Assembly: GCA_026260175.1 (NCBI GenBank)
Contig: JAKCWW010000310.1
Coordinates: forward strand, 21,026 to 85,025
Length of the DNA stretch: 64,000 bases
Direction: 5' to 3'
Source of the DNA: Reticulitermes lucifugus
Lineage: Eukaryota > Arthropoda > Insecta > Blattodea > Rhinotermitidae
Position numbers and translations under genes: made by a program. Positions 12,266 to 24,582 of the stretch are shown piece after piece. Under the pieces are notes generated by a model. That model did no database searches. It saw only the letters and a list, made by a program, of their open reading frames with translations, and was not told the DNA's origin. The stretch's first letter is position 1. Every line of letters begins with the position of its first letter.

Positions 12266-14919
12266 ATGCATGGGACTTTACTTCCACGCCACATATACCT
12301 TCGTGGTGTAAAATATAACGACAGATAAACATGTACCTGTACCATGCGTTTTTGTCGCAGAGACACAACACTGATTTCTGTTGGCAGGGCAACGTTACAT
12401 GTGAAGACATATCACTTCATTTTCTCCCTCTCTGTATCTCTCATCTTCAGATCTGAAGACTTTAAGAACTCTTATGTAACTCGATAAAATATGTAGGACG
12501 TAGGTATCGTAAGAAATTTGGGATTGGGGGGGGGGCTCAAACACGCGATGAACAAGCAATATCATGTTCCCTTTTTTTTAACTCAAGCCTATATAAAGAT
12601 CGGAGTGTCTTCGTCTTTTCATCCCCTAGTAACCTACTTCCCAAGCTTTTTTCCCTTCTGTTCTATGCACTCCGTTCAGACAAGTCCCCCAATTTTTCTC
12701 TCTCGTACAAACCAGCTCCCCACCAACCCACAACCCCGCTCCAACAGACTACCTCACTTCATTCAACCAAGTGGCGGTAGGGTAGGAAAAAAGTTTCGGA
12801 CGGAACGAACACAGAAGAGAATAGGGCGAAGGGGTGAGGGGGTTGAGCATGCGCACCCGACACCTGTTGCTCTCCTGTAGGAGAAGAGAAAATTTCAATG
12901 AATTTAAAATGCTCTTGATAGCGTGTCTGCAATCAAACGGGAAGCGAATTACTACAAGAACTTGTTCATGGGATCTTGAGCCAAAATGATTGGGGGGGGG
13001 GGAAAGAAACCCCAACAAATTTTAATTGTACCGAACCTCTGACCAGGTGAGCAAATAACAGGCTTCATTCAGGCCTAGAGGGTAAATAACGCCTGGTTCT
13101 TCTTTGTATAGCTGCTGCAAAAGCCTACGTATCTGAGACAGCATCATCAGTTAAATTAAGCTTCAGTCTTTGATGTATGCAATAATTGCCATGTTCAAGC
13201 CATCCTCCGTGTCTGCATAACCGAATCAGCTTACCTGCTGCGTATTCGCACTACTCCATTTTCGAATTACGACTAGGAGAGGCAATATGCTGACGGGCTT
13301 ACCGTGAGTTTTCTCAGTACACATGGCAAATGCTGGGGTAAATTCCTCCATTAGACAAGGTCTTTCTTGTAAAACATTACAGTATCGCAACTGGTCAAGA
13401 AATATTCCTGTTGAAGTTACACATCCTGCTCACAAAACCATCCTTTGAACCGTATATCAATCCAGCTCAATCCCATCCATAATCTTATTGGCCAAAGTTA
13501 TTCTTTATTGGATGATTTCTGAAGAAACGATCATTTGGAAGTCAAAGAACACGACCTTCCAAATGATCCTTCGCATAGCTCAGCCTAACTTCCGATACCG
13601 AAAATCTTATGCACTTGCAAAACATCGTTAAATAACCCATGAGTCGTTTACAAAACCCAATAATTCCTCACCGTCATCAAATTTGCTTTGTCCAGAGGCA
13701 ATTAATTTATCTTCATATCTTTACAACATATTACTGTAAACATCAATGCTATCATCCAGTCTATATTTGAGTAAGCAAATTAGCCTTCTTTCATCTGCTC
13801 TTTCAAGCTGATAAGCAGGCTTGTAGTTTCATGCTAGTAGTTCTCATTTTACCGCGTGCATGTCCCATCGCTACTAGATTCGATCTATTATCTAGGGTTA
13901 TTGAAGGAATATAGGCCTACAGGACGATAGGTAGAGTGACTGCAAATTTATTGGAAAGGGTATGGATGAAAGACATTTTATTTTAAAACACAGTAAGCCT
14001 AGCCGTGGTCTGAGATAAAAACCGAACAGGAGACTTTCAGAACACAAAGCAGTAGTGCCAGCCATTATTTAGAGACGTTCTATTTCAACTTGCTTAAGAA
14101 TAAATATTCTCCTATGTGCTCTTTCCTAATGCAATTTCAGTCTGTTTTCTTCCTTCGAAAAGGAAAGTACAAGTTCCCAGATATAGAACAAAAGGCAAAT
14201 CTGCGGTTTTATCAACCCTTAAACACTCAGTTAAAGTCCAAGTCACTCTCCAGCTGAGAGTAAGGCAGTGTGTCAGAGTCTGGGTCCAGTCTCCAAACTC
14301 CCCCCCCTCCCGCTCATAACCAGATGTTATTAGGCGGTGAATCTGCTTACTGCAGTCACAACTGTCTTGTGGCGTCCTGTGTGACCAGATGACGGGTCTT
14401 TGTTGCAAATATGTCCAGGCACTTGGTCTTTGACGCACTTGGATATGAACACAGCGAGAGGAATAAGCAGACAAAACACTCTTCATAACAGATACATACA
14501 TATAAGGCCTCTGTCAATCTGGGATTTGTAAACCAGATTATGCCGTGTCTTATTTAGCTTAGTTTAGTCAACTGAACAGTCGGAAGTTTCACGTCCGTCA
14601 AGTTTAAGCCACTTATGTTTTATATGTTGTGCTTCGCCTTGTCCAGCGTCGTGAACTCACATTTATCTTGATTTTGTATGACTTCTGCTTGCTGTCTGAA
14701 CCATTTTTAGATGAAACCATAGACGTATGGAATTTTGAAAGTCACCTGCAAATCTTTTGTCAAGTACACCTTGGAAAATTGCCAGTCTTGCGATTGAAGA
14801 GTAAACAATGTGAAAGTAAGTACATTGCTGTCCAGAGCTCTCCGACAACTGAAAGAGCATTGCTTTGTTTGACCCTTTCCAGGCTTCGCCAGCTTGTGCT
14901 TATGATAAAAAAAGGTATT
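12266..14919. other. Unassigned sequence with two poly-G runs
   Basis: No gene supported. Poly-G runs lie at 12526-12535 and 12992-13002. A 129-residue open frame on the minus strand (14501-14112) has no recognised motif and poor coding character. Confidence 0.45.
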
Positions 14920-14990
14920 AAGATGACGATGAGTATGGAGCATTGGTGGAGTAATACTGCAACCTATTGTAGTAATTACACTGCCATAAT
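14920..14990 (-). mobile_element. SINE-A 3' fragment
   Basis: GATGAGTATGGAGCATTGG followed by GGAGTAATACTGCAACC matches the 3' part of the SINE-A copies at 53333 and 12095. The rest of the element is absent. Confidence 0.6.
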
Positions 14991-15614
14991 AACCCTGTGA
15001 TTTCAGGTACAGGCATTCCATCAGTTGCGGATATGCGATTTACATTCGTGTGTTCAGACACGTGAAAAGAGATTATCATTAGATCTGGAAAATATCTTCA
15101 GGGATGCATTTTACCTCCTGTATTACACAAAATACTAGATCTCTCCTAGACAAACTAGGAGCCAGACAAACATTTTTCACTATCGAGGCAGCGGACATTT
15201 TTCGAATCTAAGGTAACAAAGTCTTAATATGTATAACGGCCCGTGTGATTACGATGAGCATGACATCAACACTTTCCTTCTGGCAAGTGGCGCCCCACAA
15301 CTTATTTCTGAGAACAAAAGACTGTCTGGTACATGTTGAACAGGAAGTGCCTCTTATCTGTCGCCTGGAACTGACGGCAAACAGCGCACATTCTTATGTT
15401 GTAATCAAAGCGGAAGTTCTGATCCTCACTATGAAATTCATTCACACGGAGAAGGAAAACGCATATTCCACCTGTCGTGTCGCTAATTTAGAATCTCTGT
15501 TATCGTGTTTGATTTATTACGTCTACAAAATTTTATTAGACTCTTGGTTTCTGTTCAGTTCTTGCTCTGTAGCCTTCATAAAGAAAAGCCACTGTTCCCA
15601 TATGAGCATAGCGA
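14991..15614. other. Unassigned sequence
   Basis: No gene or repeat recognised. The 166-residue open frame 15245-15745 runs into the SINE-D fragment and has no domain. Confidence 0.45.
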
Positions 15615-15745
15615 AGTGTCTGGCAACGGGATGGATGGTTGCAGCCCGAATTCCGGTACTGGCAGGGTTTCTCTTTGCCGTCAAGTCCAAGCCTGCTTTG
15701 GGCCCCAGAAGACAATCCATCCAATGTGGATCGAGTTACATTTGA
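15615..15745 (+). mobile_element. SINE-D fragment
   Basis: AATTCCGGTACTGGCAGGG, GTTTCTCTTTGCCGTCAAGT and CCATCCAATGTGGATCGAG correspond block by block to the middle of the SINE-D copies at 33900 and 62623. Both ends are missing. Confidence 0.55.
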
Positions 15746-16287
15746 CAAGCGATGAAGAGGGGCCTCAATGTGAAGGTCGTAACTCTTGTCCATCTAAAAC
15801 TGAAGTCAATGAATAAGCTTTATTTGCAAGCTTCTATAACCTTCCATAACGTGATGCTTAGTCACAGAGGCAACATTATTTTCTACCGCAGTTTTCGTAA
15901 GTTACGTTCGTCTCTTAAATAAAATGAATCTATTTTTACACCGTTTCTTTAGAGGTTAGATCCTTCGAATAGAATATATTTTGATAAAGGCCAGAATTGC
16001 TAACTTGCTTCAAGTAATCAGTATCATTTCCATGCTGCACCATTAAATCACTACATCTCCCTTTTTTCAGACCACTTAGCTAAACATTTAAAGATTAAAG
16101 TTGTCCGAAATATATTTAAAGCTTAAATTCGTACGGCACAGTAAACACAACCGTCTGGGTTATAAAAAGATCAGTTAACGCAGTACAGGAAAATAATCAT
16201 ACAAAATACGTAAATACACTGTAGGCAGAATCTAGAATTTGTTAATACCAAGCCTGACGGTACATAAATTAGCCACCAATCTTGGCA
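15746..16287. other. Unassigned AT-rich sequence
   Basis: No gene or repeat recognised. Confidence 0.45.
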
Positions 16288-16584
16288 GGGTTAATAGTCG
16301 AGATCGGCGCTCTTCTGGGATATTACGCAGCGTAGAGTGGCAATTCTCTACCGACGTTTCGGGGCAACCTATCGGTCCCATCTTCAAGGATCAAGAAATT
16401 CTGGACTTCTTGACCATCTTCAAGGATTAAGAAGTCCTGGACTTCTTGACCCTTGACGATGGGACCGATAGGTTGTCCCGAAACGTCGGTACAGAATTGT
16501 CACGCTACGCTGAGTAATATCATAGAAGATCGCAGATCTCATCTACAAGGCGACGGAAGCCTGCAATCATGCGGGTTCATAGTC
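16288..16584 (+). mobile_element. Family 1 fold-back element (copy 3) with 12-bp target duplication
   Basis: The element proper is 16300-16572. GGGTTAATAGTC (16288-16299) and GGGTTCATAGTC (16573-16584) flank it, 11 of 12 identical. The left arm runs from GAGATCGGCGCTCTTCTGGG to CATCTTCAAGGATCAAGAA. The right arm is its complement and ends in CGCAGATCTC. The tail CGACGGAAGCCTGCAATCAT is present only on the right. Both arms carry the hammerhead-like core. The centre holds a 36-bp tandem duplication (16378-16413 and 16414-16449). This is the most complete copy in the window. Confidence 0.9.
16449..16491 (+). ncRNA. Hammerhead-ribozyme-like core, family 1
   Basis: In order: ACCCUUGACGAU, stem GGGAC, loop CGAUAGGUU, stem GUCCC, then GAAACGUC and GGUA. 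Stem II is five perfect pairs. GAA-ACGU-C fits a conserved GAA, a self-complementary stem III of two pairs per molecule and a cleavable C. ACC before the core can pair with GGU after the site as stem I. Departures from the canonical CUGANGA core are an extra base after the first C, a C for A in UGANGA, and an extra U before stem II. Activity is not shown; a two-pair stem III would need dimer formation. Confidence 0.55.
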
Positions 16585-17470
16585 ATTAGCCTATAAAATA
16601 TACCTATTGGTATAACCTAGCTCACTCACATAAGTGAGACCCAACATTATTTATATTACTTCGCCATGTTGGGCGCCATTCTTATGACAACAGTTTCGAC
16701 CATTCATTGTTTTGTTGCTAGAGTGGAACAATTAAAAGCCAAAATAAATTCCTCCCTACAAATGTTATTGTACATTCCCAAGGCATATTATTATCTAAAT
16801 TTGTGAAACGGTTTAGGGAAGGACACACGGACAGACAGACATGCTCTCACTAATGCCTCTAATTTTTAAGCACCTCTCGAATATCGTATTATAAAGTAGC
16901 TATGAGGTAGTATGGTGTCCTCCTATGCAGCTATGAAGCAGATTCACCTTCTGATGTGAAACGTAACACTTGTACCACACCTGTTATTCAAAGCCACGTG
17001 GTTTAACGAGCTGCAATCTGCAGAAAATTGATATGATGTATACAGTTTGTATATTTGCCTGGTAAACCGCCTTCGCCTGTGTGGAAGGAACAAACCGTTC
17101 GGAGCGAATTTGCGCCATGTTAAATGACGTGCATGAGATGTAGACTGTAAATCTGTTAGGTTAACCTTTGCTGAGCTGAAGACGGCTTTGGCAAACAACA
17201 GTAATGACGGATATCCTGTGTCCTACAGGTGCAGAACTAACAGCGTTAACCTTTGTGGAAATATCTGCGACAGGGTTGTCCGTCGTGCATTGGGTCAAAC
17301 TTGTCAGAAACAATTCCTCCCTCCGTTTATGGCATCAGCAAAACAATATGAAGAAATTTAAATATTCTGCAATTTCGTATGCCCCATTGACCTTGAAGCA
17401 ACAAGTATTTATTACTCCAGACACATAATCACTGCTGCATTACATGTAAGCCTGTTTACACAACGAAAGG
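16585..17470. other. Unassigned sequence with a LINE/SINE-like 3' motif
   Basis: TTTGTGAAACGGTTTAGGGA and GGACACACGGACAGACAGAC (about 16800-16845) resemble the end of a common arthropod repeat, also echoed near 37780. No gene is supported. Confidence 0.35.
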
Positions 17471-19844
17471 CCGAAAACCACAGGTTATTGGCTAGCATTC
17501 ATGCTTCATATTATAGAGGTACTGGGATCATGTCTTGGCCCTGAAGCTGGGTGTGGTGACTAAATTTATACTTTAGTTTATTCAGTATTTCGAGGCAAAT
17601 TCCAGGATCATTCTTTAAAAGAGTCCACAATAGATCCTTCCACAGTCTTTCTATTTCTTCATCCGTAAAGATCCAACCATTCGACGCCATATACGAGTAT
17701 TCCAGGCAGTTGAAGAAGCGTTTTTAAATACAGTATGACGCGATTATTCACGACACGTTTTCGAATGAAACAATTCAAATTACCGGAAAAGAAAAAATTG
17801 TTACGTATGGGGAAAGAGAATAGAAAATTTGTAACAAAGCAAAAACAAATAAAAAATGAGAAGGAGGAGAAGGAGAAGAATAATATATTAAGCTTACTTC
17901 TTTTTTCAGTTGATAGTTATGAAATAAGTGAATATGAAGTTCTGATATTCTCACAGTAGTAACTAGATTACTGCTGCTTTCTGGGTTGTGATGCCGTGCA
18001 GCTTGGTGGATAGGTACAAACTTTCGTGAGAAAAATTGTGCCTCTATTTTAAGTATATTAGACGTTAAATAAGGAGGCAGCAAGTTTCTCCAGAAACATG
18101 GAGCAGATTTCATAAATGAAGCTACACGGCGTCACATACTGAAAAAATTCACTCTTTAGAAGAAAAGAAAGATATAAAAGTTTTCAAACGCCAAGAAACA
18201 GAGGCACTGATTGTCAGTAAATATAACAGCAAAAAGCAGAGATAGAAGAAGAAGAAGCTGATGATGATGAGAAAGAAGAAGTAGAAAAGCCTTTTTTTGT
18301 TAAGTCTTATTGGGACCCATCAGACTAGTACTGTAGGTCTAATTGAAAATGTAGGATCTCACAGTAAATCACTTGTTGCATGTCTGTCAATTTTTTTTAT
18401 TTATTTGTTTTTTTTTTATTTTTTATTTTTTTTACATTTTGAGGTTTGTCTTTAAATTGATTCAAAATTATTCGAGAGGAGACTACTGCTTTTTCTATCT
18501 TTTAGGCGCCTTCCTTCAGTGTCTTACTCCACTGAAATACGACTGCGATCCATATGTTAATTTATGTCTGCATGTATGTAGTTCAATAAACCAGTTCTTT
18601 TAGTGGAAGCAATAACAGTGAATCCTGAAGCTTTTACGTAGGTGTTTTTGCTTCAGTTTTATAGGTTAGTTCTTACTTCTGCGCCAGTTTGAATAAGTAT
18701 TCACTAACACTAAATAGTTGCGTATTAATTTAATATTTGTTTAATATACGAGAAAGGTTCATCGTACTATTTTATTTTTATTTACTTATTTATTTGTTTA
18801 TAGTTGACAATGTTTTAAATCTGAAGTGTATATTGTAAGAAAAGTGGAAAGACACTTTAAAATGCTCGCTATTATCAGCGTTTGCTGAAAATCACCAGTT
18901 TTATGCTGTTTATAAGAGCGCATGCCAATTTAGCATTCACAAATCAAAAATCTGATGGCAGTAACACAGCGAACTTGCCAGAGCATTTAGGTTCGCGTAG
19001 GTTTAAGTGCTTCTTAATGTACCGCCACACACAACAACCAAATGTGATGCGGGGTCATGAGTTTGTGTTACATTATATTTTCAAAGAAATATGTAAGATT
19101 GAACAAAGTAATAACAGTGCGAGTTACAGGAACAGAAGTAGTTAAAGCCATGGACTAATAAATATGGCAACTCTTCTTAACATAAGAATAAATTATCACT
19201 ATGCTTTAACTCCCTTCGTATCAGAATTTTACACAAAGAGTGTAATTATCCAAGAATTTAATTTATTTCTCTACATAAATATATATCAAATTACTAAACG
19301 CCATTAGCAGACTGGCCAAATGCCGCAGTCGAGTAAGCAGCACTTCTGATCAACACAATGCACGTCTCTGTTTCAAATCGCAGCACGGATTTAGGCTACC
19401 CTAAATGACGTTCCTCGTAATTTCCCTCAGCCCCAACATGCGCTTGCCAGAAGGTCAGTAAATAACCTCGGCTGCATTACATCTCAGATTTTCGCACAGC
19501 CACAAAATGAACAAGATTTTCGGTACTTCCCTCTTTCAGAAAATACCAAAATAACACAAAATACACTGCAGAAGCACTGACGAGAGGGACCTAGCAATGA
19601 AACTGGAAGTGACTATGATCGTGAGAAGCAAGAGAAATCTATGTTAAAACCTTCTACCAAGTCTTCCAGTATAAACACGGAAGATATTTCAGTTCAGAAA
19701 ATTCTGAAATTAAAAGTGATAAATGTCCATTCAAAAGTCGATTTTGATGGCGGAACACCTTTCAGCTTAATCTCTCACGGGACAAAAAAAAAAGGATTTA
19801 TTTACTACAGGGAAATGTCCTGGTTTGTTTACTATTTAATGTTG
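17471..19844. other. Unassigned AT-rich sequence
   Basis: No gene seen. Purine-rich patches lie at 17788-17883 and 18160-18290, and a T-rich patch at 18390-18440. Confidence 0.45.
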
Positions 19845-20705
19845 CAGAAACTAACATAAAAACCACTGCACACTATTTGACAAATCTGCCAAAATTCTTG
19901 CCTATACAGATGACCGATACAATAGCGAGATCTAAAGCTGCTCTAACGGAAACAGTTAATGAGCCCGAAATAGCAGCCAGAAAAAGAGGGCCGAGGTATA
20001 ACCAATAAAAACCCAAATATATATTCCTAGATTCAAAAACAGAATAAATAAATAAACAAATAACACACCACCGGCATTTTTGTCCTTAAAATTAGTGAAA
20101 ACAAGTGTGAAAAAGTAGAAACATTTACATACCTTGTCACAAATATCAATATTTGGAAAGATGCAAGTGAAGTAACAAAAACTTCTATCACAGCGGCAAA
20201 TAGGAGTTATTTTGGCCTACATAAGCACCTAAAATAGCAGACCATCTCAAGAACAACAGAAGTTCAGCTATATAAACCTCGAAACAGAACAATTATAAAG
20301 CATGGGCTGAGTGCTGGACACTCTTCCATTCGGATGCACCAAATCCCGTTGTGTCTGAGAGGAAAGTATTTTGAAGGATATTAGGCCCGATACAGGACGG
20401 TGGCGTTTGGAGAAGAAGATGCACCTTTGAATTATGTACATTGTGTAAGGAACCAAAATTGACAGCAGCGATATAAATAGCAAGATTAGTCTTGGCCGGG
20501 CACGTGGAACATATGGAAGAGCAGCAGGTGCCACGAGACTGCTATATGCAAAAAATCAGTGGAAAAAGGAGAGTGGGAAGACCAAAATAAAGACGGCTGG
20601 ATGAAGTTAATGGAGACGCAAAGAAACTGGATAAGAATGTGGTGGAGACGAGCTTTGAGATAGAGAAGGCTGGAGAAAACTCCAATTAGAAGCCAAGACT
20701 CTTTA
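19845..20705 (+). mobile_element. LINE-3 reverse-transcriptase fragment, including the catalytic motif
   Basis: Reads LFDKSAKILAYTDD, where AYTDD is the degraded YADD catalytic box. It continues as ARSKAALTE and AARKRGPRYNQ, then ETFTYLVTNINIWKDASE with SITAANRSYFGLHKHLK, then SERKVF with RILGPIQDGGVWRRRCTFEL, and finally LVLAGHVEHMEEQQVPRD with SGKRRVGRPK. The order is that of the thumb and C-terminal tail of a non-LTR reverse transcriptase. Several frame changes and stops make it non-functional. It is the only piece here that reaches the reverse-transcriptase active site. The clade is not determined. Confidence 0.88.
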
Positions 20706-22141
20706 TTGGTTGTAGAGGTGATGAAGATGGTGATGGCTTCAAGCAAAAAGACGGGCCCACTGCTGTGGAAGCGTTCAGTTTATAAAGCTTTGAAACCCAA
20801 CAGTTTGCATTCCCTAACTATATGAATATATTAACTCAATGTGAAATAATTTCAATCATCATCCAATACCATAAGTTTGTCAGATTGTCACCATTCGAAA
20901 TCGTTCAGAAAAAAATATTTATTTAAATTCGTTTAACATAAACGCCATTGGAAATAATTAAATAGTAAATATCTTTCGATATACAGTAGTTCAAGATTAC
21001 AATTATTCTACATCATTTACTATCAAACATCTATCAACAACATTCAAGATTAGATGATGTTCTGCATCATTTAAAATCCAACACCGTTCAATATGAAACT
21101 AGTATTATTCTACGTAGTCTATGATCAAACATTTTTCGGCATTACGGAGGGTGCAATACATTTCGACCTAATCTAAGATTACAATCATTATACGTGATTC
21201 ATATTTACAAATCTGTGAAACTTTCGCAACGTCCAACGTCTTTAGCAATTGGTCTTCAACCAATATTCTCTTTGAAGCCTTAAGTTGGAAGTTGCTGAAT
21301 ACAACAATTTAATATTCAATTTAATTTTTATTGGTATTCACATTCCTGTACTTTGAATCTCGATGCTGTCAAATGATCTGTGTGCTGAGTATACTAGAGG
21401 AGACATCATTCTGTAAGAGAAGAGGAATCTCATTTCTCTCGGTGCCCCTCCTTGGAGCCCCATTCCTCTCTCCAAGTTGACAGCCATGACTGTTTTGTTT
21501 GTGTCACTTGAACCATTCCCGTAGTGTTGTTCGATTCAGTCCGTGTGACCAGAGAGAATACAGACGGCCGAATTATGAAAATGACTCCCGCCGCCACTAC
21601 CACCCCTGGAGACATGCACCGCCAGTGGCTCTGTGACAGGAGGGAGGAGCATGCAAGATGGACTGATCGGACTGAGAGAAGGCTAGAGAACGACAGAGAT
21701 GAAGATTGAGTGGAAAGAACTCCGCAAAACGAGATAATATATGTAACTTACACTGCAAGGCCCTTGCAGTGGAGTTCATTAGATTAATTGAGTTGGTAAC
21801 ATAGCTGTGCTCCGGACAGTGATGAGTTACATTTGGTATTTTAAACGTACATCTAACATTTAAAACGCAGTGTTGACTCACTGTTGGATGTAGCTGTTAT
21901 ATTTAAACCATTTCTAATATTTCCAAGTTTTATTTTCTTAGAACCATCAGAAGAACTCGACAAAATGCTGTTATATGGGCCTACGTAATCCAGCATGCAA
22001 TGCGCTTCTTTTGCAATTCATTAGAGTGAGCTGATGATGTAGATGTGTTACAAGTTCATTTAGAAACTAGTTGTATCTAACACCTCTAAACGCAGCGCTG
22101 CTTCACATGAAAGAATATTTCATGCAGCTCTTACTACAATT
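20706..22141. other. Unassigned sequence; GC-richer patch at 21420-21715
   Basis: Mostly AT-rich. The patch 21420-21715 is GC-richer and carries opposing 61-residue open frames. The plus frame (21524-21709) is rich in R, D and T and matches no domain I know. It could be an unrecognised exon or a repeat. Confidence 0.4.
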
Positions 22142-22381
22142 CAATTCCAATTAGATCTGCGCTCTTTTGTGATTTTCCGCAGCCTAGAATGGTAGTTTCT
22201 TACCGACGTTTCGGGACAACCTATGGGTCCCATCTTGGACTGTTTGACCCTTGCAGATGGGACCGATAGGTTGTCACGAAACGTCGGTAAGAAACTATTA
22301 TTCTACGCTACGTAAACTCCCAAAAGAATGCAGATCTCATTTACACCGCAGCGGAAGCCTGAAATCATGCAATTCCAATTA
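22142..22381 (+). mobile_element. Family 1 fold-back element (copy 4) with perfect 12-bp target duplication
   Basis: CAATTCCAATTA occurs at 22142-22153 and again at 22370-22381, fixing both ends to within a base or two. The left arm begins GATCTGCGCTC and runs to GGTCCCATCTTGGAC. The right arm ends CAGATCTCATTTACACC, then GCAGCGGAAGCCTGAAATCA. The left end therefore stops just inside the arm while the right end has the full tail. Both arms contain GAAACGTCGGTA next to GGGAC/GTCCC-type stems, one of them with a mismatch. Confidence 0.92.
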
Positions 22382-23369
22382 CTCTTATAATCTTTGAAAG
22401 TAGAGCTCAGTACCGAACACCATAATCTGAAGCATTACTTAGAGATGAATAACTTTAAATGTTAATTTCTAAGTTGTTGAACGCAGAGATGCTGCTTATT
22501 TAAAGCTGTGAGCAGGGTTGTTTCTAAAACTGCTGAAATGTCTTGTGCTGGTGTGTAAGATGCACTACATAATCTCATCTCTTGTGCCTCTGGTATGAGT
22601 TGAATGACGCGATTGACGGTGAACTTGACGGATTTATAAAATGTGGCCGAACTTCTGAGGTGTGAGAGACAGTATTTGAAATCGACTTCGTGTAGGAGTC
22701 CGTTGTTTTGATGTTATTACACAGTTTAAAAAGAAAACGGGCTTAAAACTCCTATTACGGTGAATTTTCCCTATACAATAAAATAAAATCCTTATAGCCT
22801 TACGAAATATGTACTTGTATCTACAGCTTGATAGAAATAATTAATGAAGGACAGAGATGTTGGATCTGAAGTTTGTAATGACACACAAGATCATAAAAAC
22901 CACAACAGATTTGTAAGCAGCAGTTTGTTTATGATAAATACAAAATAATATCCACTCAAATTTGGGCTTTTTGACAAATAAGGATATGTGGAAACCTATA
23001 TTCGAAATTATTCACAACACTATACCAAAAATTAACAAATATTAGAGCTACTTCTAACGGTCTCTGTACAGAGATGGAAGTATTTTAAGGAAAGATGATT
23101 CCTAAATTATTTCTAAAGTTGTATTCTTCAAAATACTTGATGGTCTAATACTGAATAGTACTTAACTGAAGACAACAGTTCCTCTATATATAGACCAAAA
23201 CAAAGAAACCTACGATTGTAGCAGTTGTCTTATCTGAATGTAAAACTGGCTCTTCTCGGAAAGAAAAATACGTATTTTTGTTTTTGAGAACAGACTAAAG
23301 AGGAAAAATTCTGCATAGGAGAAGCGTAGCAGGGAAATCGACAAAAATACAAAAAGAGCACCTTCAAGA
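22382..23369. other. Unassigned AT-rich sequence
   Basis: No gene or repeat recognised. Confidence 0.45.
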
Positions 23370-23650
23370 TTCTAATTTGTACTCTGTACGTAATAGTCCT
23401 ACTATTAGAGCGATTAAACAAGGCGGAAGGAATTTGTAGAATATGTAGAGCGCATGGGAAAAACTAGAACCCATACCCGTACATAGTATATTCAAAAAAA
23501 AAAATCAAAGGAACGGACCACTTTGGGATATCTAGGCGTAGGCAGGTAGATAATGTTAAACTGAATCTTACAGACATAATATGAAAGTATGTGGACTGGG
23601 TACAAATAGTTCAGGATACAGTCCAATCGGAGCTTTTCGTGACAAAATCA
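23370..23650 (+). mobile_element. LINE-1 C-terminal relic
   Basis: Across frame changes it reads NLYSVRNSPTIRAIK, a degraded EYVERMGKTR, then ISRRRQVDNVKLNLTDII and KYVDWVQIVQDTVQSE. These are the LYSSPNIIRAIK, GHVARMG, GRPRRRWVDN and DWIDLAQDR landmarks of the LINE-1 tail, in order. It is heavily mutated, with an A run at about 23495. Confidence 0.75.
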
Positions 23651-24582
23651 GTGAAAATTCGTGTAGGCATTAGTTACTTAAATATATGCAGCAACATTAC
23701 ACTAGAACACTAGCTGTAGGCACATACGTATGAAGCGTTGTAAAGAGAACAAGTCTAATTTCCGGTTAGCACTTTTTGCTGATCTAAAGTCTGAGAGTAC
23801 AGGAAGCTAACGCGTCATGCTGATGTGCTTAGTGGAAGACCTCACACTCGACACAAGTATATAGACACCTCATCAATATTTCACATTATCCTTGCAAACT
23901 TTTTTAAAAACACTCATATTCTTGGCGTATCAAGTTCTCAGAGGATTTCCACACACTTAATGCTGCATCACTTCCCTCCCACGAGAGTGAACTACCACAG
24001 AACTGCCAACACAACGCGTAATAATACAATTCATTAACGCTTCCGATTATGTCTTTTCTTCTAAACCAGTTTTCTTCCTCATACTCATCGTGTTTGCCGT
24101 CATTCGTAAAGACATAACCCTTACTGCTACACACGACTGCCTAATCACATTTTAAAAGTTTTTCCCTGCACAGTTTTCACACGCTTTCATTACCTATTGC
24201 TTAGAGAGAGTCTAGAACGTCACCCACACTGTTCCTACTTCGGGAATGAGAAGCAACGAATGAGTAGGAAAATACGGTACATTTTACTACGATTTACCAA
24301 TACTCAACACGAAGAGGGTAAACATAGATATGCAGCTAAGACTGACAAGTACGCAAATACCCGGCAGCCTAGAGAGTCACCTGTATATTGCCTATATTGA
24401 GGATGAATAACAGTGAATAAGAAAGTAAGTTAGAGTTTAAAAAGAGTTTATTTTTAAGCGGGACCCAAACACACGTAAAGTGATCAGTCACAACATGACT
24501 CATTTTCAGCTGTATTTTCGCAGGGAGCATATTTTCATTATATAATATATGGTCCGTCATACGGCATAGTTTCTTATGATGG
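23651..24582. other. Unassigned AT-rich sequence
   Basis: No gene or repeat recognised. Confidence 0.45.

Noticed and set aside
15245-15745. 166-residue open frame
   Set aside because: Its C-terminal part is a SINE-D fragment and the remainder has no domain.
16300-16572. Family 1 as a cut-and-paste inverted-repeat transposon (MITE)
   Set aside because: Target duplications vary from 8 to 13 bp and only one end is constant, which does not fit transposase-driven movement.
22031-22075. CTGATGATG, a six-pair stem and GAAAC, resembling another hammerhead-like motif
   Set aside because: Two extra bases separate the core from the stem, no stem I partner exists, and there is no repeat copy. Probably chance.
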